Assembly: GCA_015063225.1 (NCBI GenBank)
Contig: SUSU01000004.1
Span: 1 to 64,000 of the forward strand
Direction of reading: 5' to 3'
Length of the DNA: 64,000 nucleotides
Source: Thermoplasmata archaeon
Lineage (GTDB): Archaea; Thermoplasmatota; Thermoplasmata; Methanomassiliicoccales; Methanomethylophilaceae
The translations under genes were made by a program, and so were the position numbers. The notes beneath the pieces are model-generated. The model saw nothing but the letters and a program-made list of their open reading frames with translations, made no database searches and was not told the origin of the DNA. Positions 1 to 7,737 of this stretch are shown piece after piece (position 1 is the stretch's first letter; each line of letters opens with the position of its first letter).

Positions 1-115
1 ATTTCAGATTCGGTCTCCATTTGGTTGTAGCAAACTCATATGGCAGACCACTGTTTTAATTGGGCGGCGTTTCTTCTGGGCTTCCCATGACTTTTTCACG
101 GGCCTCGAACGATTA

Positions 116-145
116 TGAAAAAAGAAACGGGGCTTACGCCCCGTT
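116..145 (-). terminator. Terminator of the Sel1-repeat gene
   Basis: A perfect 8-bp stem (AACGGGGC at 126-133, GCCCCGTT at 138-145) with a 4-nt loop lies just past the stop codon of the leftward gene. On the minus strand it is followed by a T-rich run at 125-116. Nothing else is evident in bases 1-115. Confidence 0.7.
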
Positions 146-165
146 AAAGACAATGGTTTGAGAAA

Positions 166-876
166 TCAGGCCATCTTCTCGTGGACGAGATCGATGTAAC
201 CCTCGACGTTGGGAACACCCATGTTCCTCGCCTTCTGGAAATACTGAAGGGCCTTGTCGAGGTCCTGGGGGACCCCGTCGCCATCCAAATAGATGATACC
301 CATGTCTGCTACAGCCTCCCCGAGGCCGGCATCGGCCGCCTTCTTACAGAGCTCCGCGGCCTTCCTAAGGTCCTTGTCCACGCCGTATCCGTTGTGATAC
401 ATGTGGGCGAGGCAGAACGTAGCCTTGTCGACCCCGAGGTCGGATGCCTTCTCGTAGAGGCTGCAGGCGTGCGCATAATCGACAGCGACACCATGCCCCC
501 TCTCGTACATGCATCCGAGGTTGTAGATGCCCTCGGGATATCCTGCGGACGCGGCTGCCTCGAACCACTCAAAGGCCTTGTCCGCGGATTTCTGGACCCC
601 GTTGCCCGTGTAGAACATGAGGGCGACCTCGTTCATGGCGGAGGGGTTACCCTGCCTCGCTGCCTTCATGAAGCACTTTAGCGCCTCGGGGCGGGACGCC
701 GAACAACCCTTGCCGGAGAAGTACAGCTTGGCGAGGCGAACCTGAGCCTCAGGGTTGCCGTCAGCCGCACTAGTGGAGAAATGCTCGAATGCGCCCTCGA
801 AATCGAATGCTGTGAGGGCATCGAGCCCGGCTTTCAGTTCGGGATCCTTCATGTACGAAGCGGAGTCATAGGCCAT
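166..876 (-). CDS. Sel1-like repeat protein
   Basis: The 236-residue protein is made almost entirely of Sel1-type (TPR-like) helical repeats. The repeating pattern is A-x-x-x-L-x-x-x-Y-x-x-G-x-G-V followed by KA-x-x-x-F-x-x-A-x-x-x-G, for example GNGVQKSADKAFEWFEAAAS and GYGVDKDLRKAAELCKKAAD. About five to six repeats can be counted. There is no signal peptide or membrane segment, so it is probably cytoplasmic. Sel1 repeats are protein-interaction scaffolds, and the partner cannot be told from sequence. The ATG at 876 is the natural start. It has its own terminator at 116-145 and is a stand-alone gene. A second Sel1 protein begins at 63204; the domain is common in rumen and gut Methanomassiliicoccales. 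Confidence 0.85.
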   Translation of the reverse strand: MAYDSASYMKDPELKAGLDALTAFDFEGAFEHFSTSAADGNPEAQVRLAKLYFSGKGCSASRPEALKCFMKAARQGNPSAMNEVALMFYTGNGVQKSADKAFEWFEAAASAGYPEGIYNLGCMYERGHGVAVDYAHACSLYEKASDLGVDKATFCLAHMYHNGYGVDKDLRKAAELCKKAADAGLGEAVADMGIIYLDGDGVPQDLDKALQYFQKARNMGVPNVEGYIDLVHEKMA

Positions 877-920
877 GTTATCGAGGGGTTAACTCAATCC
901 GTCCAATAAAAAACGATTGC

Positions 921-1421
921 TCACAGGTCACGACCGAAGACGATATCGTCCCTAACGACGCCCTCGGCAAGCTGCTCGAACTCCCTCCTGATCTCGGTGA
1001 ACCCGTTGCGGACGTAGGTCCCCTGGGCCTTCTCGTTGCCGCGGAACACGTAGAGGTATGCGTAGGTCGCGCCCTCTCCGCGCGCGAGTTCCATGATCTC
1101 GTTCAGGGTACGGGAACCGATGCCGCGGTGCTGGAATTCGGGGCGGAGATAGAGTTTGCTGATGAGCAGCATCCCGTCGGGACCGATGAGGAAAGCGAAC
1201 CATCCGACGTCCTCACCGTTCTCGAGGATGTATCCCATCCGATAACCCTGGCTCATCATCTCCCCCAGGTGGGCGACGCTCACCCAGGAGTCGAAGATGT
1301 AATCGGCGGAACGGGCATCCATCAGAGGGTAGAACGTATGCCTCCATATGGGGCGGGCGAACTCCCTCAGTGCGGGGATCCCTCCCTCGTCTATGAAACG
1401 CAGATGGCCTTCCGTTCTCAT
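921..1421 (-). CDS. GNAT-family N-acetyltransferase
   Basis: This 166-residue protein has the GNAT fold. The central acetyl-CoA-binding motif A reads LYLRPEFQHRGIGSRTLNEI, where the Q/R-x-x-G-I/G-x-x segment is the pyrophosphate loop, followed by ANEK-type motif B residues (RGNEKAQGTYVRNGF). That last part, x-N-x-x-A-x-x-x-Y-x-x-x-G-F, is typical of small-molecule and amino-group acetyltransferases. The acceptor substrate cannot be predicted. The gene is monocistronic, 44 bp from the Sel1 gene upstream of its stop and 36 bp from the next transporter gene. The family call is firm and the function is unknown. Confidence 0.88.
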   Translation of the reverse strand: MRTEGHLRFIDEGGIPALREFARPIWRHTFYPLMDARSADYIFDSWVSVAHLGEMMSQGYRMGYILENGEDVGWFAFLIGPDGMLLISKLYLRPEFQHRGIGSRTLNEIMELARGEGATYAYLYVFRGNEKAQGTYVRNGFTEIRREFEQLAEGVVRDDIVFGRDL

Positions 1422-1457
1422 CGGTCGGGGATTAACGGCTCGGAGTATAAGGGGATA

Positions 1458-2453
1458 TCACTCCCACTTCTCCTTGATGCCCTGCTCCTTGTCGTGGGAG
1501 AGCTCGGCCTCCATCCTCTTCTTGGAGAACAGGACGGAGTCCATGAACGCCACCCAGATGACCTCGACGACGATGGATGCAGCGATGGCGACCATGGCGT
1601 TGCCGATCATCGGGCCCACGAGCACGCTGGTGCAGAGGGCGATGGCGATTCCCTTGTTCTTGTAGGAGATCATGAGGATGTCAGTGACACGGGTGGACCA
1701 GGAGATGCTGGCCTTCCTCTCGATAGCCTCGGTCCCGAGGCCGAGACCGATGTCGCGGAGTGCGGCGATGATCATGAACACGATGAGGACGGTCATGCCG
1801 GCACCCACGAAGTTGGTGGAACTGACGGAGAGCCAGACGAGGAATGCGATGGTGCAGTTGAGGACCACGGCCATGATCGTCTTGTCGATCTTGAAGCGGG
1901 TGAACAGCCTCGATACGATGAGCGGGACACCAATGAGCTCGATGACGGTGATGACCACATCGGTCATGTCCACGACCTCGCCGAGGGTCAGCCAGATGAT
2001 GAAGGGGATCCAGGCGAGGGCGACCACGTAGACCACGATGGTGGAACGGAGCGCGTGCTCCAGGTCTCCGCGGAGGATGAGGGACAGGGGTCCGACGGAA
2101 CCGGCGAAGGGGGTCGCGGCGATGAAGACCAGACCGACGGCGTAATCCTCGTAGCCGTCGACGTTGCGCAGCAGGAAATAAGCGATGAGGGGGATGGTAG
2201 AGGCGACCACGAGTCCGAGGATGATAGCCCTAAGGACGGACTTGTAATTCTTCACGGGGTTGAGGTCCTTGTAGGGGATCCTCGACATCGTCAGCGTGAG
2301 CATACACGCGAGAAGGAACACGGTGGCCTTGCTGCGGATGTCCGGGGTGAGGACGTCCGAGGGGAATATCCCCGACATGTTCGTAAGGATGGATACCACG
2401 AGGGCAAGGCCCATCATGAACGCGGTGCTGCACACTAACGTGATGGCTTTCAT
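1458..2453 (-). CDS. BASS-family (bile acid/Na+ symporter-like, ACR3-like) transporter
   Basis: The product is a polytopic membrane protein of 331 residues with about ten hydrophobic helices. It matches the bile acid:sodium symporter / arsenite ACR3 superfamily, including the segment LVFIAATPFAGSVGPLSLIL, which corresponds to the conserved proline/serine crossover helix. Substrate is unknown; the family moves organic anions, arsenite, or vitamins. A GTG at 2468 is possible in frame, but the ATG at 2453 starts a normal hydrophobic N-terminus (MKAITLVCSTAFMMG) and lies 25-30 bp after an AT-rich TATA-like stretch (about 2478-2490), so I prefer it. Two direct copies of CGATAAAT occur upstream (2468-2475, 2496-2503), the same octamer found inverted before the DUF2975 gene. 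This suggests shared control by the adjacent XRE regulator. Confidence 0.8.
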   Translation of the reverse strand: MKAITLVCSTAFMMGLALVVSILTNMSGIFPSDVLTPDIRSKATVFLLACMLTLTMSRIPYKDLNPVKNYKSVLRAIILGLVVASTIPLIAYFLLRNVDGYEDYAVGLVFIAATPFAGSVGPLSLILRGDLEHALRSTIVVYVVALAWIPFIIWLTLGEVVDMTDVVITVIELIGVPLIVSRLFTRFKIDKTIMAVVLNCTIAFLVWLSVSSTNFVGAGMTVLIVFMIIAALRDIGLGLGTEAIERKASISWSTRVTDILMISYKNKGIAIALCTSVLVGPMIGNAMVAIAASIVVEVIWVAFMDSVLFSKKRMEAELSHDKEQGIKEKWE

Positions 2454-2467
2454 GCTACCGGCGCACA

Positions 2468-2503
2468 CGATAAATGATAATTATTTAATGTTTGTCGATA
2501 AAT
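2468..2503. promoter_or_regulatory. Paired CGATAAAT sites upstream of the BASS transporter
   Basis: CGATAAAT occurs at 2468-2475 and again at 2496-2503 in the same orientation, 28 bp apart, flanking the AT-rich promoter of the leftward transporter gene. The same octamer forms a perfect inverted repeat at 3256-3276. The second copy abuts the end of the XRE regulator gene. It is a plausible operator; the regulator assignment is inference. Confidence 0.4.
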
Positions 2504-2715
2504 CAATCATCGTCCTCGACGAACTCCAGTATGTCTCCGGGCTGGCAGTCCAGGGCCTTGCAGATCCCATTGAGGGTGCTGAAGCGGATCGCGCTTATCT
2601 TACCGGTCTTGATGTTGGAGAGGTTGACGTTGGTGATGCCCACCTTCTCGGCGAGCTCGTTGAGCGTCATCTTCCTGTCGGCCATCACTCTGTCGAGACG
2701 CAGAATTATCGCCAT
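2503..2715 (-). CDS. Cro/CI-type (XRE, YozG-like) transcriptional regulator
   Basis: The 70-residue protein is a single helix-turn-helix of the YozG type: VMADRKMTLNELAEKVGITNVNLSNIKTGKISAIRFSTLNGICKALDCQPGDILEF. The motif L-N-E-L-A-E-K-V-G-I-T-x-x-N-L-S-x-I is the DNA-binding HTH. Proteins of this kind are nearly always encoded directly after a DUF2975 membrane protein, as here (4-bp gap), and are thought to act together with it. It likely binds CGATAAAT elements nearby (see 3256-3276 and 2468-2503), which would make it autoregulatory; that is inference. Confidence 0.9.
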   Translation of the reverse strand: MAIILRLDRVMADRKMTLNELAEKVGITNVNLSNIKTGKISAIRFSTLNGICKALDCQPGDILEFVEDDD

Positions 2716-2719
2716 GTTA

Positions 2720-3232
2720 TCACAGGGTGTGGTCGGACTCGTCCTGGAGGACGGCCCCGTAGCGGACGATCAGAGCGAAACAGTACAGGACGACGGATAT
2801 CAGGATGCATCCGAAGAACACGAAGGCCACCATGGCGATGCTGTCGGATGCGGCGGCGGAGAGGGCGAGAAGCACGACGGACATGACCAGATAGATTTTC
2901 GAGAGGAGGATTATCACGCCGGTGTTGCGGTCGTTGAAGGGACTGTGCTCGTCGCGGACAGAGACCATCAGCAGATACACGGCGTAGACGGTGACGATAC
3001 CGAGAGCGAGTATCGCGACGATCTTGAAGAGGGCCGCCCAGGTGGCGAGGTCCTCTGGCGAGTCGAGACCGGTGACCGTCCTGAGGATGTCCCCCATGCC
3101 GTCCGAGAACACGGAACCTATGCCCAGCACGAGGGTGGCGATGAGCAGTGCGGCCACCGCGAAAATGCCCGCGAACATCACCTTGGAGGCGTATTCGCAG
3201 ATCCTCTTGAGGGTATGGAGGTCCCCTTTCAT
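2720..3232 (-). CDS. DUF2975 four-helix membrane protein
   Basis: This 170-residue integral membrane protein has four predicted transmembrane helices (about residues 16-40, 65-90, 107-128, 134-158). Between the second and third it has the DUF2975 signature segment SPFNDRNTGVIILLSKIYLV. It is the first gene of a two-gene operon with the XRE regulator at 2503-2715. Such pairs are widespread in Firmicutes and Bacteroidetes and in gut archaea; the membrane protein is suspected to modulate the regulator, but no biochemical role is settled. The pair may have been acquired from gut bacteria, which is an inference from distribution only. Confidence 0.85.
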   Translation of the reverse strand: MKGDLHTLKRICEYASKVMFAGIFAVAALLIATLVLGIGSVFSDGMGDILRTVTGLDSPEDLATWAALFKIVAILALGIVTVYAVYLLMVSVRDEHSPFNDRNTGVIILLSKIYLVMSVVLLALSAAASDSIAMVAFVFFGCILISVVLYCFALIVRYGAVLQDESDHTL

Positions 3233-3255
3233 ATTAAGGGTGAATAACTATCAGC

Positions 3256-3276
3256 ATTTATCGTTTTTCGATAAAT
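3256..3276. promoter_or_regulatory. Perfect inverted repeat ATTTATCG-N5-CGATAAAT in a divergent promoter
   Basis: Arms at 3256-3263 and 3269-3276 with a TTTTT spacer lie in the 75-bp divergent region between the DUF2975/XRE operon and the prenyltransferase gene. The half-site recurs twice before the BASS transporter (2468-2503). It is a probable operator, most simply for the adjacent XRE protein. A TATA-like AATATAC at about 3279-3286 serves the rightward gene. Confidence 0.55.
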
Positions 3277-3307
3277 CCAAATATACTTCGTCAACATCGG
3301 GTCCCCC

Positions 3308-4228
3308 ATGGCAGATGTCAAGCCCGTGAAATCCGGATGGTTCAACCTTTTCCGTCCCTGGACTCTTCACGGCGCCGTCGTTCCCGTGGTACTCGGAGGC
3401 GCAGTCGCCTGGAAGGACGGCATCCTCGAGTGGTGGATCTTCATCCTCGTCCTGATCTGCGGATGTCTCCTGCAGTCGGTCGCAAACATCCTCAACACCT
3501 ACGGCGATTTCGTCAAGGGCACCGACACGGCTGAGAACCACACCCGCTCCCCCGAACTCGTGGACGGGACGCTCACGCCGAAGAAGGCCTTGATGGCAGG
3601 GCTGGCCTGCATGGCGGTCGTGGCGGCATGCGGCCTGCTGTTCATCTGGCACATGCCCGATACGGAAGCACGCATCGGCATGCTCCTGTTCGGCATCGCG
3701 GGCCTCGGAGGGGCCGCCATGTACACCGTGGGCGCCTCCTATAAGTACCACGGACTCGGGCAGGCCGGGGTGTTCTTCCTCATGGGTATCCTGATGCCCA
3801 TAGGTACCTACTACACCATGGAGGGAACGTTCAGCTGGGAACCCATCATACTCGGTCTCCCCAACGCGTTCTCCATCACCGCCGTCCTCGCCGGGAACGA
3901 GGTCAGGGACTATTACGAGGACAGGAAATCCGACGTCGGCACACTATCCGGAAGGATGTCTTACGAATCCGCGATGAAACTCTACCTCGCCGAGAACACT
4001 ATCACCATGGTCCTCGCCATCGCCCTTACGCTCATCGGCATGTTCCCGCTGTCGTGCCTCATCGTAGTGATAAGCCTGTGGGACCTGAAGAAGGTATTCG
4101 ACAACAGCAGGCTCGCCCCCACCGACCCGGGCTGCAACCGCCTGCTCGTCCCCAAGGCGTTCACATACAACTGGCATTTCGGTGCCGTCCTCGCAATCGG
4201 GTATATTATAGGACATCTGTTTCTCTGA
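3308..4228 (+). CDS. UbiA-family prenyltransferase (MenA-like)
   Basis: The 306-residue protein has about eight to nine membrane helices and the two aspartate-rich motifs of the UbiA superfamily. The first is NILNTYGDFVKGTDTAE, near residue 60-80, and the second is NEVRDYYEDRKSDVGTLSGR, near residue 197-217. These bind Mg-diphosphate of the prenyl donor. It is closest in style to MenA (1,4-dihydroxy-2-naphthoate prenyltransferase). The next gene, 9 bp downstream, is a UbiE/MenG-like methyltransferase. The pair therefore looks like the last two steps of making a prenylated, methylated redox lipid. No head-group synthesis genes are seen nearby, so the aromatic acceptor is unknown. DGGGP synthase (ether lipid synthesis) is another UbiA member but lacks a UbiE partner and this second motif style. 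Confidence 0.82.
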   Translation: MADVKPVKSGWFNLFRPWTLHGAVVPVVLGGAVAWKDGILEWWIFILVLICGCLLQSVANILNTYGDFVKGTDTAENHTRSPELVDGTLTPKKALMAGLACMAVVAACGLLFIWHMPDTEARIGMLLFGIAGLGGAAMYTVGASYKYHGLGQAGVFFLMGILMPIGTYYTMEGTFSWEPIILGLPNAFSITAVLAGNEVRDYYEDRKSDVGTLSGRMSYESAMKLYLAENTITMVLAIALTLIGMFPLSCLIVVISLWDLKKVFDNSRLAPTDPGCNRLLVPKAFTYNWHFGAVLAIGYIIGHLFL

Positions 4229-4237
4229 GGTGTTGAT

Positions 4238-4996
4238 ATGACGGAAGAGGTCAAGGAAAACGGTACGCAGTTCGAAGGCAAGGAGACCTACGTCAAGGAC
4301 GTCTTCACCGAGATCGCATCCTACTACGACGAGATGAACGAGATCATGAGCATGCACACCATCGAGAAATGGCATGCGTACATGATGAAGCTCGCCGGCG
4401 ACATATCCGGGAAGAGGTGCATCGACATCGGCACCGGTACCGGCAGGATAGCGTTCCACGTCGCCAAGTGCGCCGGGCCCGAGGGCACCGTCATCGGTGT
4501 GGATCTCACCCCCGCCATGGTGGACCTCGCCAAGGAACAGCAGACCAAGGAGGGACTCCCCACCGTCATCGACTTCCAGGTGGGGAACGCACTCGACCTC
4601 CAGTTCGAGGAGGGTTCCTTCGACCTCGCCACCTCGGGATACATGCTCAGGAATGTAACGGACATCCAGAAGTGCCTGTCCGAGATGTACCGCGTCCTCC
4701 GCCCCGGAGGAAAGGTCGTGGTCGCCGAGATGGCCACCCCCGACAACAGGGTCATCCGCTACTTCTACAACCTCTACATGAACAAGAGGGTCAGGAGGAT
4801 CGCCCGCAAGTACGACAAGGGAGAGTCCATCGACGGCAGGCAGCCCGCCTACGATTGGCTCGCCGACTCCATCAAGGGTTTCCCCCACGGTCAGGTGATG
4901 GCGGACAAGTTCTCCGCCGCGGGATTCAAGGATGTTAGGTACCACAACAAGATGTTCGGTGCCTGTTGCATCTACGAAGGCACGAAGCCGCTCTGA
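4238..4996 (+). CDS. UbiE/MenG-like SAM-dependent methyltransferase
   Basis: This is a class I methyltransferase of 252 residues. It has the UbiE N-terminal signature (FTEIASYYDEMNEIMSMHTIEKWH), a SAM-binding motif I (CIDIGTGTGRIAFHVAK), an acidic ribose-binding residue in VIGVDLTPAMVDLA, and the second UbiE signature YRVLRPGGKVVVAEMATPDN. UbiE/MenG proteins methylate the ring of prenylated quinone precursors. It follows the UbiA/MenA-like gene by 9 bp, so the two surely form an operon. The likely role is C-methylation of the prenylated product of its neighbour. Which lipid that is remains open. Confidence 0.85.
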   Translation: MTEEVKENGTQFEGKETYVKDVFTEIASYYDEMNEIMSMHTIEKWHAYMMKLAGDISGKRCIDIGTGTGRIAFHVAKCAGPEGTVIGVDLTPAMVDLAKEQQTKEGLPTVIDFQVGNALDLQFEEGSFDLATSGYMLRNVTDIQKCLSEMYRVLRPGGKVVVAEMATPDNRVIRYFYNLYMNKRVRRIARKYDKGESIDGRQPAYDWLADSIKGFPHGQVMADKFSAAGFKDVRYHNKMFGACCIYEGTKPL

Positions 4997-5063
4997 ATCC
5001 GAATCCGCGGCAGTCCGGTCTTCAGCAGAATACATCTCCAGCGTACGCCAACCCTACACAATA

Positions 5064-5090
5064 ATTAGACATAATCAAACCAGGTCTAAT
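5064..5090. promoter_or_regulatory. Inverted repeat ATTAGAC-N13-GTCTAAT before the ABC importer
   Basis: Seven-base arms at 5064-5070 and 5084-5090 lie in the AT-rich leader of the ABC transporter operon, with a further GGTCT repeat downstream (about 5095-5099) and a TATA-like stretch (CTATTAATATG, about 5127-5137). It is a reasonable operator for a metal- or cofactor-responsive repressor. No regulator gene is adjacent. Confidence 0.4.
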
Positions 5091-5190
5091 AGTTGGTCTT
5101 ACTAATTGTTGTACTGTTTACAAATTCTATTAATATGTCAAGGCCAAGCCCGCGTTGGAATTATCAACCAATTCCAAGAAGGTTTTGATT

Positions 5191-6540
5191 ATGGACAGCA
5201 AAGCACTGATAGCCATCGTTGTCGTCGCTATCGTTGTCGTCGCCGGCGCGGCCGCAGTGGTAATCGTCGGGAACGGATCGAGCAGCAGCTCCTCCGACAA
5301 TCCCGTCGACTGCAAACTGAGGGTTCTCGGCAACGCCAACAACGACAACTACCTCGACAAGGACGATGTCAGCTTCATTCAGGATATCGCCGACAAGGGC
5401 GCCTGGGACAGGAAGACCTATCCCCTCGCCGACGCCAACAACGACGGTATCGTCGACAGCTCCGATGTGGCCCTCGTGAACAAGTTCCTCGCCGGGACCT
5501 CGTCCACCATGTACTACCTCGACTGGAACAACACCGTCAGCTCCGTCCAGTACCCCCTCTCCAGCGTCCTCGGCACCTCCTACGGGATCTACACCGAGTT
5601 CAGCACCGGTCTCGACATGGGTATCATCCTGGGCATCTACGACAAGTTCACCTACATGGCGAACGGCGACATCGGACCCTCCGACCTCGACACCGCCATG
5701 TACCCCAACGCCGACAAGCTTACCCAGGTGGGCATCAAGAGCCCCGGGCTCGAGGCCATGTACTCCGGCGGCGTCCGCATCCTCACCGGGGACCCCAAGT
5801 TCCTCGGAGGCTACGCAGATGATGCCGAAGATCTCGGATTCACCGTAATCAAGCTCCCCGAGAACCGTACCATCAACGACGTCGACTGCATCGACACCCT
5901 CGTCACCCTCGGTGTCATGTTCAACCTCCAGAACAAGACCGCCGACTTCATCGACTTCTACGAGAGGGTCACCACCAAGATTGCCAACGCCGTCGAGAAG
6001 GCCGATGTCAAGGCTCTCAGCTACGTCATCCCCTACACCGCCCCCGGCTACCTCCCCGAGATCTACGTGGACGCCCACGGTTCCGGTTCCATGGTCACAT
6101 CGGACGTCACCCTCCTGGAGATGCTCCCTGTCAAGTCCAAGATGAGCACCACCGCCGTGGACGGTTTCGACAAGGTCGATGCCGAGTCCATCGTGGCCCT
6201 CAACCCCGACCTGTTCGTGGTCAGCATGTTCGGATACTCCAGCAGCAAATCCTACACCGCCGACCAGATCAAGACGATCTTCAAGGACTTCGTCGAGCTC
6301 GGGTTCGACAAGTCCGCTGCCGGGAAGAACGGCATGGTCTTCGCCATGCCCTTCGAGAACTGCTCCCTCGCTGGCATCTCCACCATCCTCGTCCTCGCCT
6401 CCATGATCTGGCCCGACGAGTTCAACTCCGGGGACGCCTGGGACATGATGCAGGAGTACTACGACAACTTCACCAACTTCAAGGGAGACGTGAAGGAGTC
6501 GAAGTTCGCTCCCCTGAGCTACACCGCCCTCAAGGGCTGA
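5191..6540 (+). CDS. ABC importer substrate-binding protein with dockerin-like module (Fe/cobalamin type)
   Basis: The 449-residue protein starts with a hydrophobic anchor (IAIVVVAIVVVAGAAAVVIV, residues 8-27) and a serine linker. Residues 41-102 form a dockerin-like pair of calcium-binding F-hand loops, GNANNDNYLDKDDV and DANNDGIVDSSDVALVNKFL. The remainder is a periplasmic-binding-protein fold of the BtuF/FhuD cluster. ATG at 5191 is preferred over an in-frame TTG at 5155 because it gives the compact membrane anchor. Permease and ATPase genes follow in order, so this is the receptor of the importer. The ligand could be an iron chelate or a corrinoid; cobamide genes are 50 kb away, so context does not decide. 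Dockerin modules usually dock to cohesins on other proteins; no cohesin is in the window. Confidence 0.85.
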   Translation: MDSKALIAIVVVAIVVVAGAAAVVIVGNGSSSSSSDNPVDCKLRVLGNANNDNYLDKDDVSFIQDIADKGAWDRKTYPLADANNDGIVDSSDVALVNKFLAGTSSTMYYLDWNNTVSSVQYPLSSVLGTSYGIYTEFSTGLDMGIILGIYDKFTYMANGDIGPSDLDTAMYPNADKLTQVGIKSPGLEAMYSGGVRILTGDPKFLGGYADDAEDLGFTVIKLPENRTINDVDCIDTLVTLGVMFNLQNKTADFIDFYERVTTKIANAVEKADVKALSYVIPYTAPGYLPEIYVDAHGSGSMVTSDVTLLEMLPVKSKMSTTAVDGFDKVDAESIVALNPDLFVVSMFGYSSSKSYTADQIKTIFKDFVELGFDKSAAGKNGMVFAMPFENCSLAGISTILVLASMIWPDEFNSGDAWDMMQEYYDNFTNFKGDVKESKFAPLSYTALKG

Positions 6541-6549
6541 AACCATTCA

Positions 6550-6567
6550 GTGCCCCTCCGGGGGCAC
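6550..6567 (+). promoter_or_regulatory. Intercistronic stem-loop between binding protein and permease
   Basis: A perfect 7-bp stem (GTGCCCC at 6550-6556, GGGGCAC at 6561-6567) with loop TCCG sits 9 bp after the binding-protein stop and 24 bp before the permease ATG. There is no T-run, so it is more likely a processing, stabilising or partial-termination element that lets the binding protein be made in excess. Confidence 0.5.
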
Positions 6568-6590
6568 ACCCCACCTTAAAGGCGGTGCAG

Positions 6591-7733
6591 ATGGAATTCA
6601 AGAGCAACATCGACGAAGATATCCTGTTATGCGACGACGTCCGCAACTCGGTCAACACCTGGACCGCAGACGTGACATCGGACGGACGCTTCGCTGACAC
6701 ACTGGACAGATACAACCGCACCGCTAGGATGAAGGTGCTCCTGATCCTCGCCCTGATAGCGGCGGCCGCGCTGGTCACCGTGTTCTCCCTCCAGTACGGA
6801 GAGATAAGCACCGGCGTTATCGGTACCCTTCAGATCCTCTGGGACAACATGTTCGGGAACGCGGATTACGACGATTACATCACGCATTGGACCCTCTACA
6901 GGACCCCGCCGATTATCGGAGCGGTCATCGGAGGGGCGGGTCTGGCGATCTGCGGTGCCGTCATGCAGAGCGTGCTCCGCAACCCCATGGCCGACCCCTA
7001 CACCACCGGGATATCCTCCGGCGCATCCTTCGGTGCGGCGGTGGCCATCACCTCCGGGGCCCTCCTCGCGGAGATCCCCAGCCTCACGGTCCTCCTCGCC
7101 TTCGTCTTCGCGATGATCCCCGTCCTCGTGATCCTCGGGATATCCAAGATGACGAACGCGGCACCCATCACGATCATCATGACCGGTATCGGCGTCATGT
7201 ACATATTCAACGCCGGGACCAGCATCATCCAGCTCAAGGCGGGCAGCTCGTATACCGCCGCCTTGGAGAACTGGCTCATGGGTAACGTGCAGCTCGTCGA
7301 ATGGGGCGACCTCCTGCCCATGGGCGTCATAGTCGGAGCGGGCATCATAGTCTCCATGTTCCTCGCAAACAAGATCAACGTACTCTCCACCGGCGACGAG
7401 AACGCCAAGGCCATGGGCATCGACGCGGACAGGCTCCGCATCGTCTGCATGGTCCTCACCGCCATAGTCAGCGCCGGCGTCATCAGCTTCACCGGACTCA
7501 TCGGATTCGTCGGATTGGTCTGCCCGCACATCGTGAGGATGTTCGTCGGCGCCGACAACAGATACCTCATACACGCCTCCGCCGCCTTCGGTGCGGCTCT
7601 GATGGTAGCGGCGCACCTAATAGGGAAGAACATCATATCACCCACGATTATCCCCGTGGGAATCATCATGTCCTGCATCGGAGGACCGGTGTTCATATGG
7701 CTGGTCGTCCGCAGGAACAAGAACACGTGGTGA
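6591..7733 (+). CDS. ABC importer permease, FecCD/BtuC family
   Basis: The product (380 residues) is a FecCD-type transmembrane permease with about nine to ten helices and the family signatures GGAGLAICGAVMQSVLRNPMADPY and the later GLIGFVGLVCPHIVRMFVG coupling region. An N-terminal cytoplasmic extension of some 45 residues precedes the first helix, which is longer than in typical BtuC. ATG at 6591 is chosen over an in-frame GTG at 6585. It is the middle gene of the importer operon and ends 4 bp before the ATPase start. The family moves ferric siderophores, haem or vitamin B12. Confidence 0.9.
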   Translation: MEFKSNIDEDILLCDDVRNSVNTWTADVTSDGRFADTLDRYNRTARMKVLLILALIAAAALVTVFSLQYGEISTGVIGTLQILWDNMFGNADYDDYITHWTLYRTPPIIGAVIGGAGLAICGAVMQSVLRNPMADPYTTGISSGASFGAAVAITSGALLAEIPSLTVLLAFVFAMIPVLVILGISKMTNAAPITIIMTGIGVMYIFNAGTSIIQLKAGSSYTAALENWLMGNVQLVEWGDLLPMGVIVGAGIIVSMFLANKINVLSTGDENAKAMGIDADRLRIVCMVLTAIVSAGVISFTGLIGFVGLVCPHIVRMFVGADNRYLIHASAAFGAALMVAAHLIGKNIISPTIIPVGIIMSCIGGPVFIWLVVRRNKNTW

Positions 7734-7737
7734 TACG

